DNA of 64,000 nt from Bacillus sp. FJAT-47783. Lineage in GTDB: Bacteria > Bacillota > Bacilli > Bacillales > Aeribacillaceae. The DNA lies in contig NZ_JAKZKS010000019.1 of assembly GCF_022808615.1 (NCBI RefSeq), positions 1 to 64,000 of the forward strand. Reading direction: 5' to 3'. Position numbers and translations under genes: made by a program. Under the pieces are notes generated by a model. It was given only the letters and a program-made list of their open reading frames with translations. It did not search any database and was not told the origin of the DNA. The stretch's first letter is position 1; every line of letters begins with the position of its first letter. This document shows positions 44,779-54,237 of this stretch, piece by piece.

Positions 44779-45306
44779 TTAATGAAACACAGTAAATTGC
44801 GGCTTTGTCGGATGATCGATAACCGTTGCATCGTTAGGAAATGAGCGTATTTTATGATACAACATAAAGTCTCCGATACAACCTGAAATAAGAATGGAAC
44901 TTAATAAAGTGACCGCTGGAAGATTAAATGACAAACCAACGAGAAGTGGGAGCACTCCTGTTGGAATAAACGGTAACAGAAGCGATTTTTTCATAGCGGG
45001 AACAGGAATCGCTTTTTTCGTATGAGCATAGGCTACGAGCAGTTTTGCATTAAACCCGCATTTCATTTCGTCCCATTGTACGCCTCCAAACATTTTAAAG
45101 CCTAATAAATGAATAAATTCATGTAAGACAACAAATCCGATAAAGCCTATTAAAAACAAAATAAAACCGCTGAAAGTAATTGTAAACAACAAATCACCAT
45201 TTATAGCAACATGCAAAAACATCGATAAAGCCATAATGATGATACTGAAAATAGTACCGATAATATTTACTTTAACTATTGAAACGTTTACAACTGACTC
45301 CTTCAT
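44779..45306 (-). CDS. DUF3267 membrane zincin-like protein
   Basis: 175 residues from ATG 45306, which follows AGGGGAGGGA. Zinc-metalloprotease-like motif HEFIH at 62-66 lies at the end of a transmembrane helix, as in DUF3267 proteins, followed by GFKMFGGVQWDEMKCGFN and KSLLLPFIPTGVLPLL. Four or so helices. It could be an intramembrane-type protease, but activity for this family is not established. Single gene with no obvious partner. Confidence 0.8.
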   Translation of the reverse strand: MKESVVNVSIVKVNIIGTIFSIIIMALSMFLHVAINGDLLFTITFSGFILFLIGFIGFVVLHEFIHLLGFKMFGGVQWDEMKCGFNAKLLVAYAHTKKAIPVPAMKKSLLLPFIPTGVLPLLVGLSFNLPAVTLLSSILISGCIGDFMLYHKIRSFPNDATVIDHPTKPQFTVFH

Positions 45307-45432
45307 GACAATCCCTCCCCTAATTTTATTACGAATCAAATGTGAAAAACGTTTCAAATAACGTTAAATTAAGATCGTTAAAAATCAAGAAAAAGTAACT
45401 GATTACTACCAGGAAAATGAATGTATGTAGTT

Positions 45433-45467
45433 AAAAAGGATGCGCTCAAAATGAGGCGCATCCTTTT
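45433..45467 (-). terminator. terminator of mreBH
   Basis: AAAAGGATGCGC/GCGCATCCTTTT, about 12 bp, loop of 10-11 nt, followed by TT on the minus strand. It begins next to the mreBH stop. Confidence 0.85.
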
Positions 45468-45468
45468 C

Positions 45469-46476
45469 CTATTTTGCTGCTTTTTGTAGTTTATGAATAT
45501 ATTGGAGTGCTTTTCCTGTTCCGATGGCGACAGCTTCTAACGGATTTGAGCTGACATGAACAGGGACAAAGATTTCATTGCTTACCCATTCTTCCATTCC
45601 TTTAAGCAAAGCGCCACCGCCTGTTAAAATAACCCCTCTGTCAACGATGTCACCGCTAAGTTCAGGAGGACAGTCTTCTAATGTAGCACGGATCGCTTCT
45701 AAAATGTGGAGTAAGGATTCTTTCATCGCATCGCGAATTTCAATGGAGTTTAGTGAAATCGTCTTCGGTAATCCAGTTACTAAATCACGGCCGCGAATTT
45801 CGATCGATAAAGGTTCATGGTCGACAAGGGCATAGCCAATTTCCATTTTTATTGTTTCTGCCGTACGTTCTCCAATTAATACATTATAGTTTTTGCGCAC
45901 ATGCTGAATAATATCATCATCAAGACGGTCACCAGCGATTCGAATGGAGTTAGCTGTGACAACACCGCCAAAGGAAATGATGGCAACTTCGGTTGTTCCA
46001 CCGCCAATATCAACGACAACATTGGCTGTTGGTTCATCAACTGGAAGGCCTGATCCAATAGCTGCGGCGACAGGCTCTTCGATTAAATGAACTTCTTTTG
46101 CTCCAGCATTTTTCACTGCATCGGAGATTGCCCGCCTTTCTACACTCGTTGAACCAGAAGGTGTACATACAACGACAGTCGGTTTTCGAATCGCAAAGCC
46201 AAGATGCTTTGCAGCTTTTTTCATAATCGCTTTTAACATCTCAGTTGTGACATCATAATCAGCAATGACGCCATCTTTTAGTGGACGGATCGCCACAATC
46301 TTACCTGGGGTTTTCCCAATCATATGTTTTGCTTCTGTCCCGACAGCAAGCACTTGCTTTGTATCCGTATCAATGGCCACGACAGAAGGTTCATTTAATA
46401 CAATTCCTTTTTGTTTACTGTAGACTAAAATATTAGCCGTCCCTAAATCAATACCAATTTCTAAATTTGAAAACAT
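45469..46476 (-). CDS. mreBH: actin-like cell-shape protein MreBH
   Basis: 335 residues from ATG 46476 (GGGTGAG 7 nt upstream); the 20 earlier in-frame codons are not part of the protein. Actin-fold motifs: [58 protein letters not shown] and [17 protein letters not shown]. The opening [15 protein letters not shown] and the end LQKAAK are closer to B. subtilis MreBH than to MreB or Mbl. It forms membrane-bound filaments guiding lateral wall synthesis and LytE. Stands alone, as in B. subtilis. Confidence 0.9.
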   Translation of the reverse strand: MFSNLEIGIDLGTANILVYSKQKGIVLNEPSVVAIDTDTKQVLAVGTEAKHMIGKTPGKIVAIRPLKDGVIADYDVTTEMLKAIMKKAAKHLGFAIRKPTVVVCTPSGSTSVERRAISDAVKNAGAKEVHLIEEPVAAAIGSGLPVDEPTANVVVDIGGGTTEVAIISFGGVVTANSIRIAGDRLDDDIIQHVRKNYNVLIGERTAETIKMEIGYALVDHEPLSIEIRGRDLVTGLPKTISLNSIEIRDAMKESLLHILEAIRATLEDCPPELSGDIVDRGVILTGGGALLKGMEEWVSNEIFVPVHVSSNPLEAVAIGTGKALQYIHKLQKAAK

Positions 46477-46772
46477 AAAAAGACTCACCCAATTCATTAA
46501 AGTTTTAAACCTCTCATACAATTCTCGTCTCGACATTTATTTTCGGGGGTTCAATGAAAATCGACATCTTTCTGTAATGGTTTTAATCATCTTGAAATAC
46601 TCCTTATAGCTTAAGGTTGTAGTTATTTCCATCATTTACCCGTTAGCACATTATTTCAAACAAGGCAAAAAGCATGAAGACGTATTGGGAATTCCTTCTT
46701 TAAAAAATTTGACAGTGAACAATACTTCGTAGTACATGTAAATAGACCTTTTATTAGAAATGAGGTGAAATA

Positions 46773-47066
46773 ATGAAAAAGAACGAAGCAAATAAAGATA
46801 AAAGGTTTGTGATTGCTCATCGGGAGGCGCTTTTTGGTATTGTCCTCGTTGTTTTCAATTTTCTTTGGTGGTTTGGATTTGCTTACGGCTTAGGCTCTAA
46901 AGATGTTTCCAACTATCAATATGTGTTCGGATTCCCTGCATGGTTTTTTTATAGTTGTATCGTAGGGTTTATCGTCATGCTCATACTTGTCATCGTAGTT
47001 GTGAAGAAATGGTTTACTGAAGTACCTTTCAATGAACAAGCAGAAAAAGGAGATCATCTTAAATGA
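46773..47066 (+). CDS. yhdT: YhdT-family small membrane protein (DUF997)
   Basis: 97 residues, two helices (LFGIVLVVFNFLWWFGFAYG and WFFYSCIVGFIVMLILVIVV) with the family's NFLWWFGFAYGLG and FGFPAWFF. YhdT genes precede panF in E. coli too. GAGGTGA precedes the ATG. It overlaps panF by 4 bp, so the proteins are coexpressed and probably form the pantothenate uptake unit. Confidence 0.88.
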   Translation: MKKNEANKDKRFVIAHREALFGIVLVVFNFLWWFGFAYGLGSKDVSNYQYVFGFPAWFFYSCIVGFIVMLILVIVVVKKWFTEVPFNEQAEKGDHLK

Positions 47067-48514
47067 ATTGGGAAATAATTATTCCACTTATTATGTTTCT
47101 CATCGTTATTTTTGGCATTGGCATTTGGGCAAGCCAATTTCTTAAATCGTCAAATTCATTTTTACAAGAATATTTTTTAGGCGGGAGGCAAATTGGCGGC
47201 TTCATATTAGCCATGACAATGATTGCAACGTATGGTAGTGCCTCGAGCTTTATCGGTGGACCAGGTGTAGCTTATACACAAGGATTAGGATGGGTATTGC
47301 TCGCCATGACGCAGCTGGCGACAGGTTATTTCGTGCTAATGATTCTTGGAAAGAAATTTGCTATCGTTACACGGAGATATAAGGCTGTTACACTGATCGA
47401 TTTTTTAAAAGAACGTTATCATAGTAAAGGTGTTGTGATCCTTTCGGCTATAAGTATTATCGTATTTTTATTTTCGGCAATGGCAGCGCAATGGGTTGGC
47501 GGTGCTCGTTTAATCGAGTCACTCACTGGACTTTCTTATACGTCTTCATTATTCATTTTTGTCATTTCTGTTCTCGTCTATGTAACGATCGGTGGCTTTC
47601 GAGCCGTTGCCTTGACAGATGCTGTACAAGGAACGGTTATGTTTGTTGGCACCTTTATTCTCCTTGTCGCAACGATTATCGCAGGTGGAGGAATAACAAC
47701 GATTATTTCTGACCTAGCCCAAGAAAATCCAAACTTAATTAGTCCGTTTGGCGCTGAAAAAAGCTTAACGCCTTTATATGTATCATCCTTTTGGATATTA
47801 GTTGGAGTCGGAGTCGTCGGATTACCTCAGGTGACGGTGCGGGCGATGAGCTATAAAAATTCAAGAGCGATGCATCGCGCGATTATTGTTGGGACAGCTG
47901 TTGTCGGGTTTATTATGTTAGGAATGCATCTCATAGGCGTTTTTGCTCGTCCAATTTTACCGGGAATTGATGTTGGCGATAAAGTTATGCCATTAATTGC
48001 AATGGAAGTATTGCCAGCATGGTTAGCGGGGATTGTACTTGCGGCTCCAATGGCTGCGATTATGTCAACGGTCGATTCGCTTTTGCTTTTAGTAAGCTCG
48101 ACGGTTGTGAAAGATGTGTACGTAAATTACATCAATCCAAGTGCTACGAGTGAAAAAGTGAAGAAAATGAGTTTTACTGTAACAATGGTTTTAGGGATTA
48201 CGGTCTTTTTCATAGCATTAAGTCCACCTGATCTTATCATTTGGTTAAATCTCTTTTCATTCGGGGGATTGGAAGCGGCGTTCATATGGCCAGTTGTACT
48301 AGGTCTTTATTGGGAGAAAGGGAATAAATACGGTGCGATGATGTCCATGATCATTGGGGTAGGGTCTTATATTATATTTGACAGGTTTTATCCAAATGCT
48401 CTCGGAATGCATACAGTCGTTTTACCAATTCTTTTCTCACTTATTTCATATATCTTCGTTAGTTACGTAACGTCAAGCGTTCAACATATACGTTTTGCCT
48501 CTCATAAAAAATGA
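47063..48514 (+). CDS. panF: sodium/pantothenate symporter PanF
   Basis: 483-residue solute:sodium symporter, about 13 helices. Signatures: FLQEYFLGGRQIGGFILAMT, TYGSASSFIGGPG, GGFRAVALTDAVQGTVMFVG, LPQVTVRAMSYKNSRAMHRA and AAPMAAIMSTVDSLLLL. The match to PanF rather than proline or other SSS members rests on the helix-1 to -3 sequence and the YhdT partner. It brings in pantothenate, the CoA precursor. Its last codons form the left arm of the terminator. Confidence 0.92.
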   Translation: MNWEIIIPLIMFLIVIFGIGIWASQFLKSSNSFLQEYFLGGRQIGGFILAMTMIATYGSASSFIGGPGVAYTQGLGWVLLAMTQLATGYFVLMILGKKFAIVTRRYKAVTLIDFLKERYHSKGVVILSAISIIVFLFSAMAAQWVGGARLIESLTGLSYTSSLFIFVISVLVYVTIGGFRAVALTDAVQGTVMFVGTFILLVATIIAGGGITTIISDLAQENPNLISPFGAEKSLTPLYVSSFWILVGVGVVGLPQVTVRAMSYKNSRAMHRAIIVGTAVVGFIMLGMHLIGVFARPILPGIDVGDKVMPLIAMEVLPAWLAGIVLAAPMAAIMSTVDSLLLLVSSTVVKDVYVNYINPSATSEKVKKMSFTVTMVLGITVFFIALSPPDLIIWLNLFSFGGLEAAFIWPVVLGLYWEKGNKYGAMMSMIIGVGSYIIFDRFYPNALGMHTVVLPILFSLISYIFVSYVTSSVQHIRFASHKK

Positions 48515-48529
48515 GAGGCTCTTTTTTTT
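48497..48529 (+). terminator. terminator of yhdT-panF, overlapping the stop codon
   Basis: 9-bp perfect stem GCCTCTCAT/ATGAGAGGC with an AAAAA loop and a long T-run. The stop codon TGA lies in the right arm. Confidence 0.9.
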
Positions 48530-48547
48530 GCCAATACATGAGTAAAA

Positions 48548-48564
48548 ATGTGCAAAATGCACAT
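48548..48564. promoter_or_regulatory. 17-bp perfect palindrome upstream of a lipoprotein gene
   Basis: ATGTGCA-AAA-TGCACAT, seven paired bases on each side, 45 bp before the lipoprotein start. It has the form of an operator for a dimeric regulator; too short and without T-run to be a terminator. Confidence 0.5.
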
Positions 48565-48608
48565 ATTAAAACTGCTTTTTAAAATGATCACATTAGGGAG
48601 GTCGAACA

Positions 48609-48896
48609 ATGAAACAGAAATTGATGTTCTTACTCATGTCGGCTCTTTTTTCTTTAGGTGCGTTATCTGCTTGTAATGTAGATAACAACAACGAAATGCT
48701 TGACCCAGAAGAAATAAGGTATGAACCTGTTCGCTATGACCGTAACATCGATCGGGATAATGACACAAGAGGTCCAGATATCGACACAGACCCTAGAGAT
48801 GTTCGTGACCGAGGAGAGCCTGATACACCGTTTAATATGGATGAAGAAGAACCAGATTTAGATGAAGAGCCATCAGAAGAACGCCGCGGCATGTAA
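48609..48896 (+). CDS. small charged lipoprotein, unknown
   Basis: 95 residues. Signal peptide with lipobox LSAC and Cys22. The mature part is extremely charged and probably disordered: alternating Asp and Arg (RNIDRDNDTRGPDIDTDPRD) then acidic (MDEEEPDLDEEPSEE). GGGAGGTCGAAC precedes the ATG. No homologue recognised. Single gene under a possible palindromic operator. Confidence 0.7.
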   Translation: MKQKLMFLLMSALFSLGALSACNVDNNNEMLDPEEIRYEPVRYDRNIDRDNDTRGPDIDTDPRDVRDRGEPDTPFNMDEEEPDLDEEPSEERRGM

Positions 48897-48930
48897 CATT
48901 GATGATTGTTGTCATGGAACAAAAAGAAAA

Positions 48931-48959
48931 GACTCCAACATTATACAGCTGTTGGAGTC
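48931..48959 (-). terminator. terminator of the metallophosphoesterase gene
   Basis: GACTCCAACA/TGTTGGAGTC, 10-bp stem containing the last sense codons and the stop of the minus-strand gene, followed on that strand by TTTTCTTTTT. Confidence 0.85.
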
Positions 48960-49801
48960 TCTTCATTAGCCATGGTGCATAGTGGAAGTCTATGGAGGGT
49001 AATTTCAGGACGGCTTCCGACACGAATATTTACACCCGTTTGCCCGAGTCCTTCACTAATGTAAAATGGTTTCCCATCATAGTAATGCAGACCTTTTACC
49101 ATATTTAAACGCATCATTTTTCTGCCTAATTTTGCAAGATGATACGGCTTTGGCCAATGAATTTGGCCTCCGTGAAAGTGACCTGATAAAAGATAATCAA
49201 AATGATATTCTTTCATGTTTAAGACAAGGTTTGGGTCATGTGTCAAGACTAAATGATATCCTTCTTTTAAATCCTTATATGACTTCGATAAATCGCTTCG
49301 ATTTGTACTAGCATCATCCACACCAATAATATTTACACGTTTTCCATGCACCATAATGGTGTCATGTTCATTTTGCATCGCTTTACAGCCATATTGTTCC
49401 AGTGTCTGTTTTAAAACGGCAAAATCTTTTTGTCGTAAAACATAATCGTGATTTCCAAAAACGGCATACATACCATATTTGGGGTTTAATTGATGGAACG
49501 ATTGTAAATATGGAACTAATTTCGGAATGCTACGTTTACGATCTAAAAAGTCGCCTGTTAGCGCAATTAAATCTATTTTTTCATGCTTTAACTTCCTGTA
49601 TAACTGTTGTGGTGTAATCGAAATGTTTTCAAGGTGCATATCGGAAATGTGCAAAATGTTTAACTTAGGTGCGTGAAAATTGCTCGTTTCGCGTTTGGAT
49701 AAATCCACATCGTTTATAACAACGTGCTTAGTATTTTTATAAGCTTTATAGATCAGAAGAACGAAAATAGTTAAAATAAAAATAATGAAAAATACATTCA
49801 T
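48941..49801 (-). CDS. membrane-anchored metallophosphoesterase
   Basis: 286 residues. N-terminal helix (VFFIIFILTIFVLLIYKAY), then a calcineurin-like domain with all metal motifs: LHISDMHL, LTGDFLDRK, FGNHD, LTHDPN and GHFHGGQ. Similar in layout to B. subtilis YkuE/YpbG type enzymes. GGGAGAGGATAT precedes the ATG. Phosphate-ester substrate unknown. Confidence 0.88.
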   Translation of the reverse strand: MNVFFIIFILTIFVLLIYKAYKNTKHVVINDVDLSKRETSNFHAPKLNILHISDMHLENISITPQQLYRKLKHEKIDLIALTGDFLDRKRSIPKLVPYLQSFHQLNPKYGMYAVFGNHDYVLRQKDFAVLKQTLEQYGCKAMQNEHDTIMVHGKRVNIIGVDDASTNRSDLSKSYKDLKEGYHLVLTHDPNLVLNMKEYHFDYLLSGHFHGGQIHWPKPYHLAKLGRKMMRLNMVKGLHYYDGKPFYISEGLGQTGVNIRVGSRPEITLHRLPLCTMANEETPTAV

Positions 49802-49893
49802 TATATCCTCTCCCTATATCTCATTATAGAGTATGGGAAAGGATATCGTTACAGGTAATGGATGGAGGGATTTCCAAACCGAGTGATTCATAG

Positions 49894-50448
49894 CTAATTT
49901 CCATATTTGTTAACGAGCATTTCTTTTGACATCAATAAATATTTAGGCGGTTGTTTTTTCATTGATACCGGTTTGGAGGACGATAATACACAAATGGGTA
50001 GAAATGAAATAAATTTAAACCATTTGTAAAAGGGGTTCGCCATATCAAATACTTCAAAGCCAAGATATTTAGATCCTTTCGTTAATGTTGTAATCCCAAT
50101 AATTCCTTTTATTGTATCTTTTTTTTCGTGCTGTTGAATAAAATTCACTAGCTCTGGAAGTGAATTTTCAACGCATTTACGAATGAATCTCCCTTTTCTT
50201 ACTTCATTTTTAATATGTTTCATTTCATTCATTAAGCGAACGTTGTGTAAATGAATTTTGACTAAAAAATCATTTTTTTTAATTTCTGTTCCATCAGACA
50301 AGGTGACATCTCTTCCTTTATAGCGAGTCATCCTGACACGTAACATATTTGTTTTTCCATCCGTGGTTTTTTCTAAATAAGTGAGGCGAGTAAAAAAATA
50401 ATAGATTGGATCAAGAAAATTCCATACCGATAATAAATAAGCTCTCAT
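49894..50448 (-). CDS. ykoP: YkoP-like protein
   Basis: 184 residues, soluble or peripheral, with basic patches and no clear catalytic motif. VWNFLDPIYYFFTRLTYLE at the start and NDFLVKIHLHNVRL inside resemble YkoP of B. subtilis, where it neighbours the glycosyltransferase YkoN, the same arrangement as here. Probably part of a lipid or surface glycosylation function with the gene upstream; 92 bp apart, same strand. No catalytic role shown for the family. Confidence 0.75.
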   Translation of the reverse strand: MRAYLLSVWNFLDPIYYFFTRLTYLEKTTDGKTNMLRVRMTRYKGRDVTLSDGTEIKKNDFLVKIHLHNVRLMNEMKHIKNEVRKGRFIRKCVENSLPELVNFIQQHEKKDTIKGIIGITTLTKGSKYLGFEVFDMANPFYKWFKFISFLPICVLSSSKPVSMKKQPPKYLLMSKEMLVNKYGN

Positions 50449-50540
50449 CTTTCTGCTGATTCCCTCTCTTCTTATAAAATGAGCATTATTATTTTTATCC
50501 GAAAGAGAAAAATTATAGTGGGAATAAAAGGGAGATGCGT

Positions 50541-51647
50541 TTACCGATTCAAAACACGATGAAAAAACATTGAAAGGTCTGTGGAAATCCGTTCATGATA
50601 ATTGTCGATGCATTGTTTATATTGATTCATATATCTTTGTGAAAATAAAAAATCAATAAGTTGTTTTTCAATGGATTGTCCATCTTTCCAGTCTTCAAAA
50701 TGAAAAACAAGCCCTTTTTCTTTTAAATAGTGTAAATTCATTTCTTCCTGCCCCGGTAAAGCATGATAAATAAAAATGGGAATTTTTTTATGAAGACATT
50801 CACTAACGGTTACACCCCCTGGCTTTGTGATAATACCGTGAACTTGTTCATAAAGACGATCCATTTCCTCCCTTGAATCAATGTATGCTAACGGAATAAT
50901 ACTTGGATGGCGAATGGAATATATCTTTTGAAACAACCGCTTATTTTTTCCGCATAACACTTTATAGTTGATACGATTGTTCAAAGGGATATTATGTAAA
51001 ATTTCATCAATAGCGCCAACTCCTAAACTTCCTCCAGTAATTAAAAACGTTAGCTTTTGATTGTTTCGGATCGATCGTTTATCGGTCCGTTTAAATGTGG
51101 GATGTATAGGGATCCCTGTAACATATATGTTTTCTTCGAGACAACCTTTTTGGATTAATCGTTGTTTAAAGTCATCATCAGGAACTAAATGGAAATCGAT
51201 CATCTTGGTTCCCCAAATATTATTGATAAAATAATCTGTATAGGCGTTAATAACCGGTACTGCAAGCATTTCGTTTCGTTTAAGACGACTTAATAGGTAG
51301 GAAGGGAGAGCGTGCGTACAAATGATGCAGTCCGGCTTTTCTTCCTTGAGCACTTTTATCATAGCCCATTGAAATAACAATTCATATAAACGAAAGCGCT
51401 GTTTTGTTGTATTCTCATATGCACTCTTTTTGTACACCCAACTATAGAGATGGGGAAATGATTGAATCCATTTCAGATAGATGGTGGAAACGACTGATTC
51501 CACTTTTCCGAATGCATATGTCAAAATATCAACACGTTTACAATGAATGGAAGGGTCGATTGTTTTCAACCAATCTTCTAAAGCATGAGCCACTTGATGG
51601 TGTCCAGAAGAAATTTGCAAAAAGGGCATGAATAACACTTTTTTCAT
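50541..51647 (-). CDS. ykoN: MGDG-synthase-type glycosyltransferase (YkoN-like)
   Basis: 368-residue GT28-type enzyme of the UgtP/MurG fold. The N-terminal domain has FLQISSGHHQVAHALEDWL and CIICTHALPSYLLSR; VTGIPIHPTF marks the linker; the C-terminal nucleotide-sugar part has LTFLITGGSLGVGAIDEIL and GIITKPGGVTVSECLHKKIP. It should transfer a hexose from a UDP-sugar to a lipid acceptor at the membrane. GGAGTATCG precedes the ATG. Paired with ykoP. Acceptor unknown. Confidence 0.85.
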   Translation of the reverse strand: MKKVLFMPFLQISSGHHQVAHALEDWLKTIDPSIHCKRVDILTYAFGKVESVVSTIYLKWIQSFPHLYSWVYKKSAYENTTKQRFRLYELLFQWAMIKVLKEEKPDCIICTHALPSYLLSRLKRNEMLAVPVINAYTDYFINNIWGTKMIDFHLVPDDDFKQRLIQKGCLEENIYVTGIPIHPTFKRTDKRSIRNNQKLTFLITGGSLGVGAIDEILHNIPLNNRINYKVLCGKNKRLFQKIYSIRHPSIIPLAYIDSREEMDRLYEQVHGIITKPGGVTVSECLHKKIPIFIYHALPGQEEMNLHYLKEKGLVFHFEDWKDGQSIEKQLIDFLFSQRYMNQYKQCIDNYHERISTDLSMFFHRVLNR

Positions 51648-51814
51648 CTTCGATACTCCTGTTTTTCAGTTAGTATCAACCAATCTGTTCATTTCATACT
51701 TACTTGAAACAACCGCTTTTTAGTGGAATTTTCTTAAGGAGCGTTTGAAACTTCTAGCTGGATTATTTTGTGGCCACTAGGGGTAACTTGACCCCTAATG
51801 GTATGTTTCTTTTT

Positions 51815-52252
51815 TTAATCAATTTGTTTATACATTAAAATGTGAAGGCCTTTATCAGGGTGATTAAAAACATGATCACTTTCTTGAAAGCCTAAATGTC
51901 GATAATATTGAATATTGCTTATTTTTGTTGTTGACCAAATCAACTCGGTATCATTTTGCCTCAAAATATTTTCCCCGAAGAGAATTAACGTTTGTCCGCG
52001 TAATTCGTTTTGATGATTCGGATCAATCGCCAATCCTTTCAAGCGATACATTTTTTTATGAGGAAGCTGTTTATGGGATTCCGGAAAGAATGAGGCTACA
52101 CCGATCATTTCCTTTTCTTTCAATGCACCGATATGAAGCGTTCTTTCATCAAAATCCCCTTTATAATAACAATCCGCAAGCGTTTCGTGTGATAACACGT
52201 TCAACCGAAGAGCATACGTGTCTTGTGCTTCAATTTGTTTAATTTCAAACAT
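51815..52252 (-). CDS. GNAT-family N-acetyltransferase
   Basis: 145 residues. The GNAT core shows IGALKEKEMIGVASFFPE (strand 2-3), YRLKGLAIDPNHQNELRGQTLILFGENIL (motif A, with an imperfect RGQTL acetyl-CoA loop) and NIQYYRHLGFQES (motif B). Similar small GNATs act on amines or antibiotics; substrate unknown. GTGGGGGATC precedes the ATG. A hairpin TAGGGGT/ACCCCTA lies at 51779-51799 after the gene but lacks a minus-strand T-run. Confidence 0.75.
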   Translation of the reverse strand: MFEIKQIEAQDTYALRLNVLSHETLADCYYKGDFDERTLHIGALKEKEMIGVASFFPESHKQLPHKKMYRLKGLAIDPNHQNELRGQTLILFGENILRQNDTELIWSTTKISNIQYYRHLGFQESDHVFNHPDKGLHILMYKQID

Positions 52253-52358
52253 GATGATCCCCCACTTTTTTTGAATGTAAGGTTAGCAAAACATCTATCT
52301 AACACTATAGATATTCAACTTTGGCTAGGCAATGGTGTTACACTCTACAAATTCTCCA

Positions 52359-53159
52359 TTATGAATTTTTTTGTTTGAATAATTCATATAAATCGTCAAA
52401 CAACTCGTCACTATCTTGTTCAATACCATACAAAGAATCGCCCATTTCCGTTAAGAACAATTTGTCAAGGAGCCGATCGAGAACACCGTTATAATAGCCA
52501 ACTATATGACGAATTTTTTTCCGCTTTGTTGCTTGAAACGTAATGTTTATCGCTTCAATACCAATATGTAGTAATTGTTGCTGATCATAATGTTCTTGAA
52601 GCCGTTTTGTATGAGCTACATATACGCCATAAATACGATTCGCTAATTGATGGTTTTGTTCATAGTAAAAGACAAACTTTTTGATCGTGTTGTACGGTGA
52701 ATACGTATTATTATTTAATAATAATAGATTTTGATTTAAATGATAAGAAGATTCAGTCCTGTTTTTTTCTTGCTTATGGCAGCATTCATCTATGTTTGGC
52801 GAGTCTTGACGGGGTTGCATGTCCGGGGTCGCATGAGGGAGAATAACATAAAAATTCGCACCATTCCCTCCATTGACAGGACGAAAATGATGAATGCGTT
52901 TGATCATATTCAGTTTTTCTAATCGATTGAGTGACCGAATGATGGTTGAACGATGCTTGTTCAATTGGCGCGCCATTTCATTTATTTTTAAAAAAGCGAC
53001 ACCTGGAACTTTAACAGCATAACGACTTAGTAACTTGAATACTTGTTGAGCTGTTTCCGATAATTCATAACGGTTCTGTTTCATATGCTTTCGACATGCT
53101 TCATTTAACGCTTCTACAGATTGAAAAGGTTGGTATTGCTTAGCCATTTTTAAATACAT
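52359..53159 (-). CDS. helix-turn-helix protein
   Basis: 266 residues from ATG 53159, chosen because AAAAGGAGA lies 7 nt upstream; the frame is open 99 bp further but without a site and with an unlikely hydrophobic leader. A winged-helix region at about 45-115 (SETAQQVFKLLSRYAV, FLKINEMARQLNKHRSTIIR, SLNRLEKLNMIKRI) is followed by a linker and a C-terminal helical domain (NQHLANRIYGVYVAHTKRL-like). Resembles replication-initiator or prophage-type regulators, but the gene sits alone. Not assigned further. Confidence 0.7.
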   Translation of the reverse strand: MYLKMAKQYQPFQSVEALNEACRKHMKQNRYELSETAQQVFKLLSRYAVKVPGVAFLKINEMARQLNKHRSTIIRSLNRLEKLNMIKRIHHFRPVNGGNGANFYVILPHATPDMQPRQDSPNIDECCHKQEKNRTESSYHLNQNLLLLNNNTYSPYNTIKKFVFYYEQNHQLANRIYGVYVAHTKRLQEHYDQQQLLHIGIEAINITFQATKRKKIRHIVGYYNGVLDRLLDKLFLTEMGDSLYGIEQDSDELFDDLYELFKQKNS

Positions 53160-53307
53160 ATCCAAATCTCCTTTTTCCTTTCTCACTAACCTTTTAGATC
53201 GAAATGGGGAAAAAGGAGCATCTAAAATAAAAAAAATATAAAATAAAAGGAATTTCATGGGTGAGGAAAGAAGAGATTAAGGAAAATAAAAATGGGGGAG
53301 ATGGACT

Positions 53308-53793
53308 TTGGGAGAAACATTACTTTTTGAACATGTGAAAACAACACGTGAAATAACGGAAAATATGTTAAAAAAAATTCCAGAATCAGATTTCATGGAC
53401 ATTCCAGCCGGTTTTAACAATAATTTATTATGGAACTTTGGGCATATTGCATATGTGCAGGATATGCTTGTTTATCATTTGATTGGTGAGACGATGCACG
53501 TACCGGATTCGTATGAAACGTACTTTGCAAGAGGAACGAAACCGAAAGATTGGGCTTTAGCACCTCCAACGATTGATGAGGTAAAAATGGTGTTAGTCGA
53601 ACAAAAAGAGCGGATTCATGAAAATTTAAGAGGAAAGCTTGACACACCATTACCTCAACCCTTCACGAACGGAACAGGGAAAGAATTTTATACGGTAGGA
53701 GAAACGTTATTATTTAGCACGTATCATGAAGCTCTACATATGAATACGATTCTCCGCATTTACCGCAGCTTAAAACAGACTCAAAAAGTGTAG
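53308..53793 (+). CDS. DinB/YfiT-family protein
   Basis: 161 residues, four-helix bundle. The metal-binding His triad is present: H46 in LWNFGHIAYVQ and H140 and H144 in STYHEALHMNTILR. Family members are thiol-dependent transferases (bacillithiol, glutathione) or of unknown function. TTG start at 53308 with GGGGGAG 7 nt upstream. Single gene. Confidence 0.88.
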   Translation: MGETLLFEHVKTTREITENMLKKIPESDFMDIPAGFNNNLLWNFGHIAYVQDMLVYHLIGETMHVPDSYETYFARGTKPKDWALAPPTIDEVKMVLVEQKERIHENLRGKLDTPLPQPFTNGTGKEFYTVGETLLFSTYHEALHMNTILRIYRSLKQTQKV

Positions 53794-54015
53794 GACAAAT
53801 TGAGTGAACGAAATATCGATAAAAAAGGGCGTTCGAAGGAGCATAGCGAGACGCCTTGGTCTACGTATTCTTTGCACTTAACAGGAAAACTATGAAAATG
53901 TCCAATTAGGAAGAAGCGCAACATTTAGCTACGTCACGCTTCTTCCTAAATAAATTTAGAGGTATAGTTAATCGTTGTTTGATAGTTAAACAAATTCTGG
54001 AAATTTCTCGTTATC
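53794..54015. other. intergenic region between convergent genes
   Basis: 222 bp holding the yjcZ-1 terminator at 53906-53949. No further gene seen. Confidence 0.5.
53906..53949 (-). terminator. terminator of yjcZ-like gene 1
   Basis: 13-bp perfect stem TTAGGAAGAAGCG/CGCTTCTTCCTAA with an 18-nt loop. Bidirectional form; could also end the DinB transcript. Confidence 0.7.
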
Positions 54016-54156
54016 TTAATAAAGAGCAACTAAACCAATGATGACTAACAAGATAAACAACACTAGGACGATGATAAAAGCATTGTTGTTGTAAGAACCT
54101 CCATAACCATATCCGCAGCATTTATTATAGCCACCATAACCACCATAGTAACCCAT
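54016..54156 (-). CDS. YjcZ-family sporulation microprotein, copy 1
   Basis: 46 residues. Gly/Tyr-rich N-terminus (MGYYGGYGGYNKCCGYGYGG) and one hydrophobic helix (AFIIVLVLFILLVIIGLVAL), the hallmark of YjcZ/YtzK-like proteins made during sporulation. GGAGGTG is 8 nt before the ATG. Copy 1 keeps the long Gly-Tyr head with a CC pair, absent in copies 2 and 3. Confidence 0.85.
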   Translation of the reverse strand: MGYYGGYGGYNKCCGYGYGGSYNNNAFIIVLVLFILLVIIGLVALY

Positions 54157-54237
54157 GAATGAAGCACCTCCAAATAATTAATTACTTACATAATATACAT
54201 ATGATTTTCCTTTTCATTTGACTGGGTATTTGTTCTA
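54154..54237. repeat. 84-bp promoter/leader duplication, copy 1
   Basis: Identical at 83 of 84 positions to 54691-54774. It covers the start codon, ribosome-binding site and upstream promoter region of yjcZ copy 1. The shared block contains CATATGTAT-like sequence that may be a mother-cell sigma -10, which I cannot confirm. Confidence 0.85.

Noticed and set aside
45334-45352. cre site before the DUF3267 gene
   Set aside because: GTGAAAAACGTTTCAA looks similar, but the central CG is displaced by one base from the consensus.
51779-51799. TAGGGGT/ACCCCTA hairpin as terminator of the GNAT gene
   Set aside because: On the minus strand no T-run follows; on the plus strand there is a T-run but no plus-strand gene upstream. 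Left as an unexplained hairpin.
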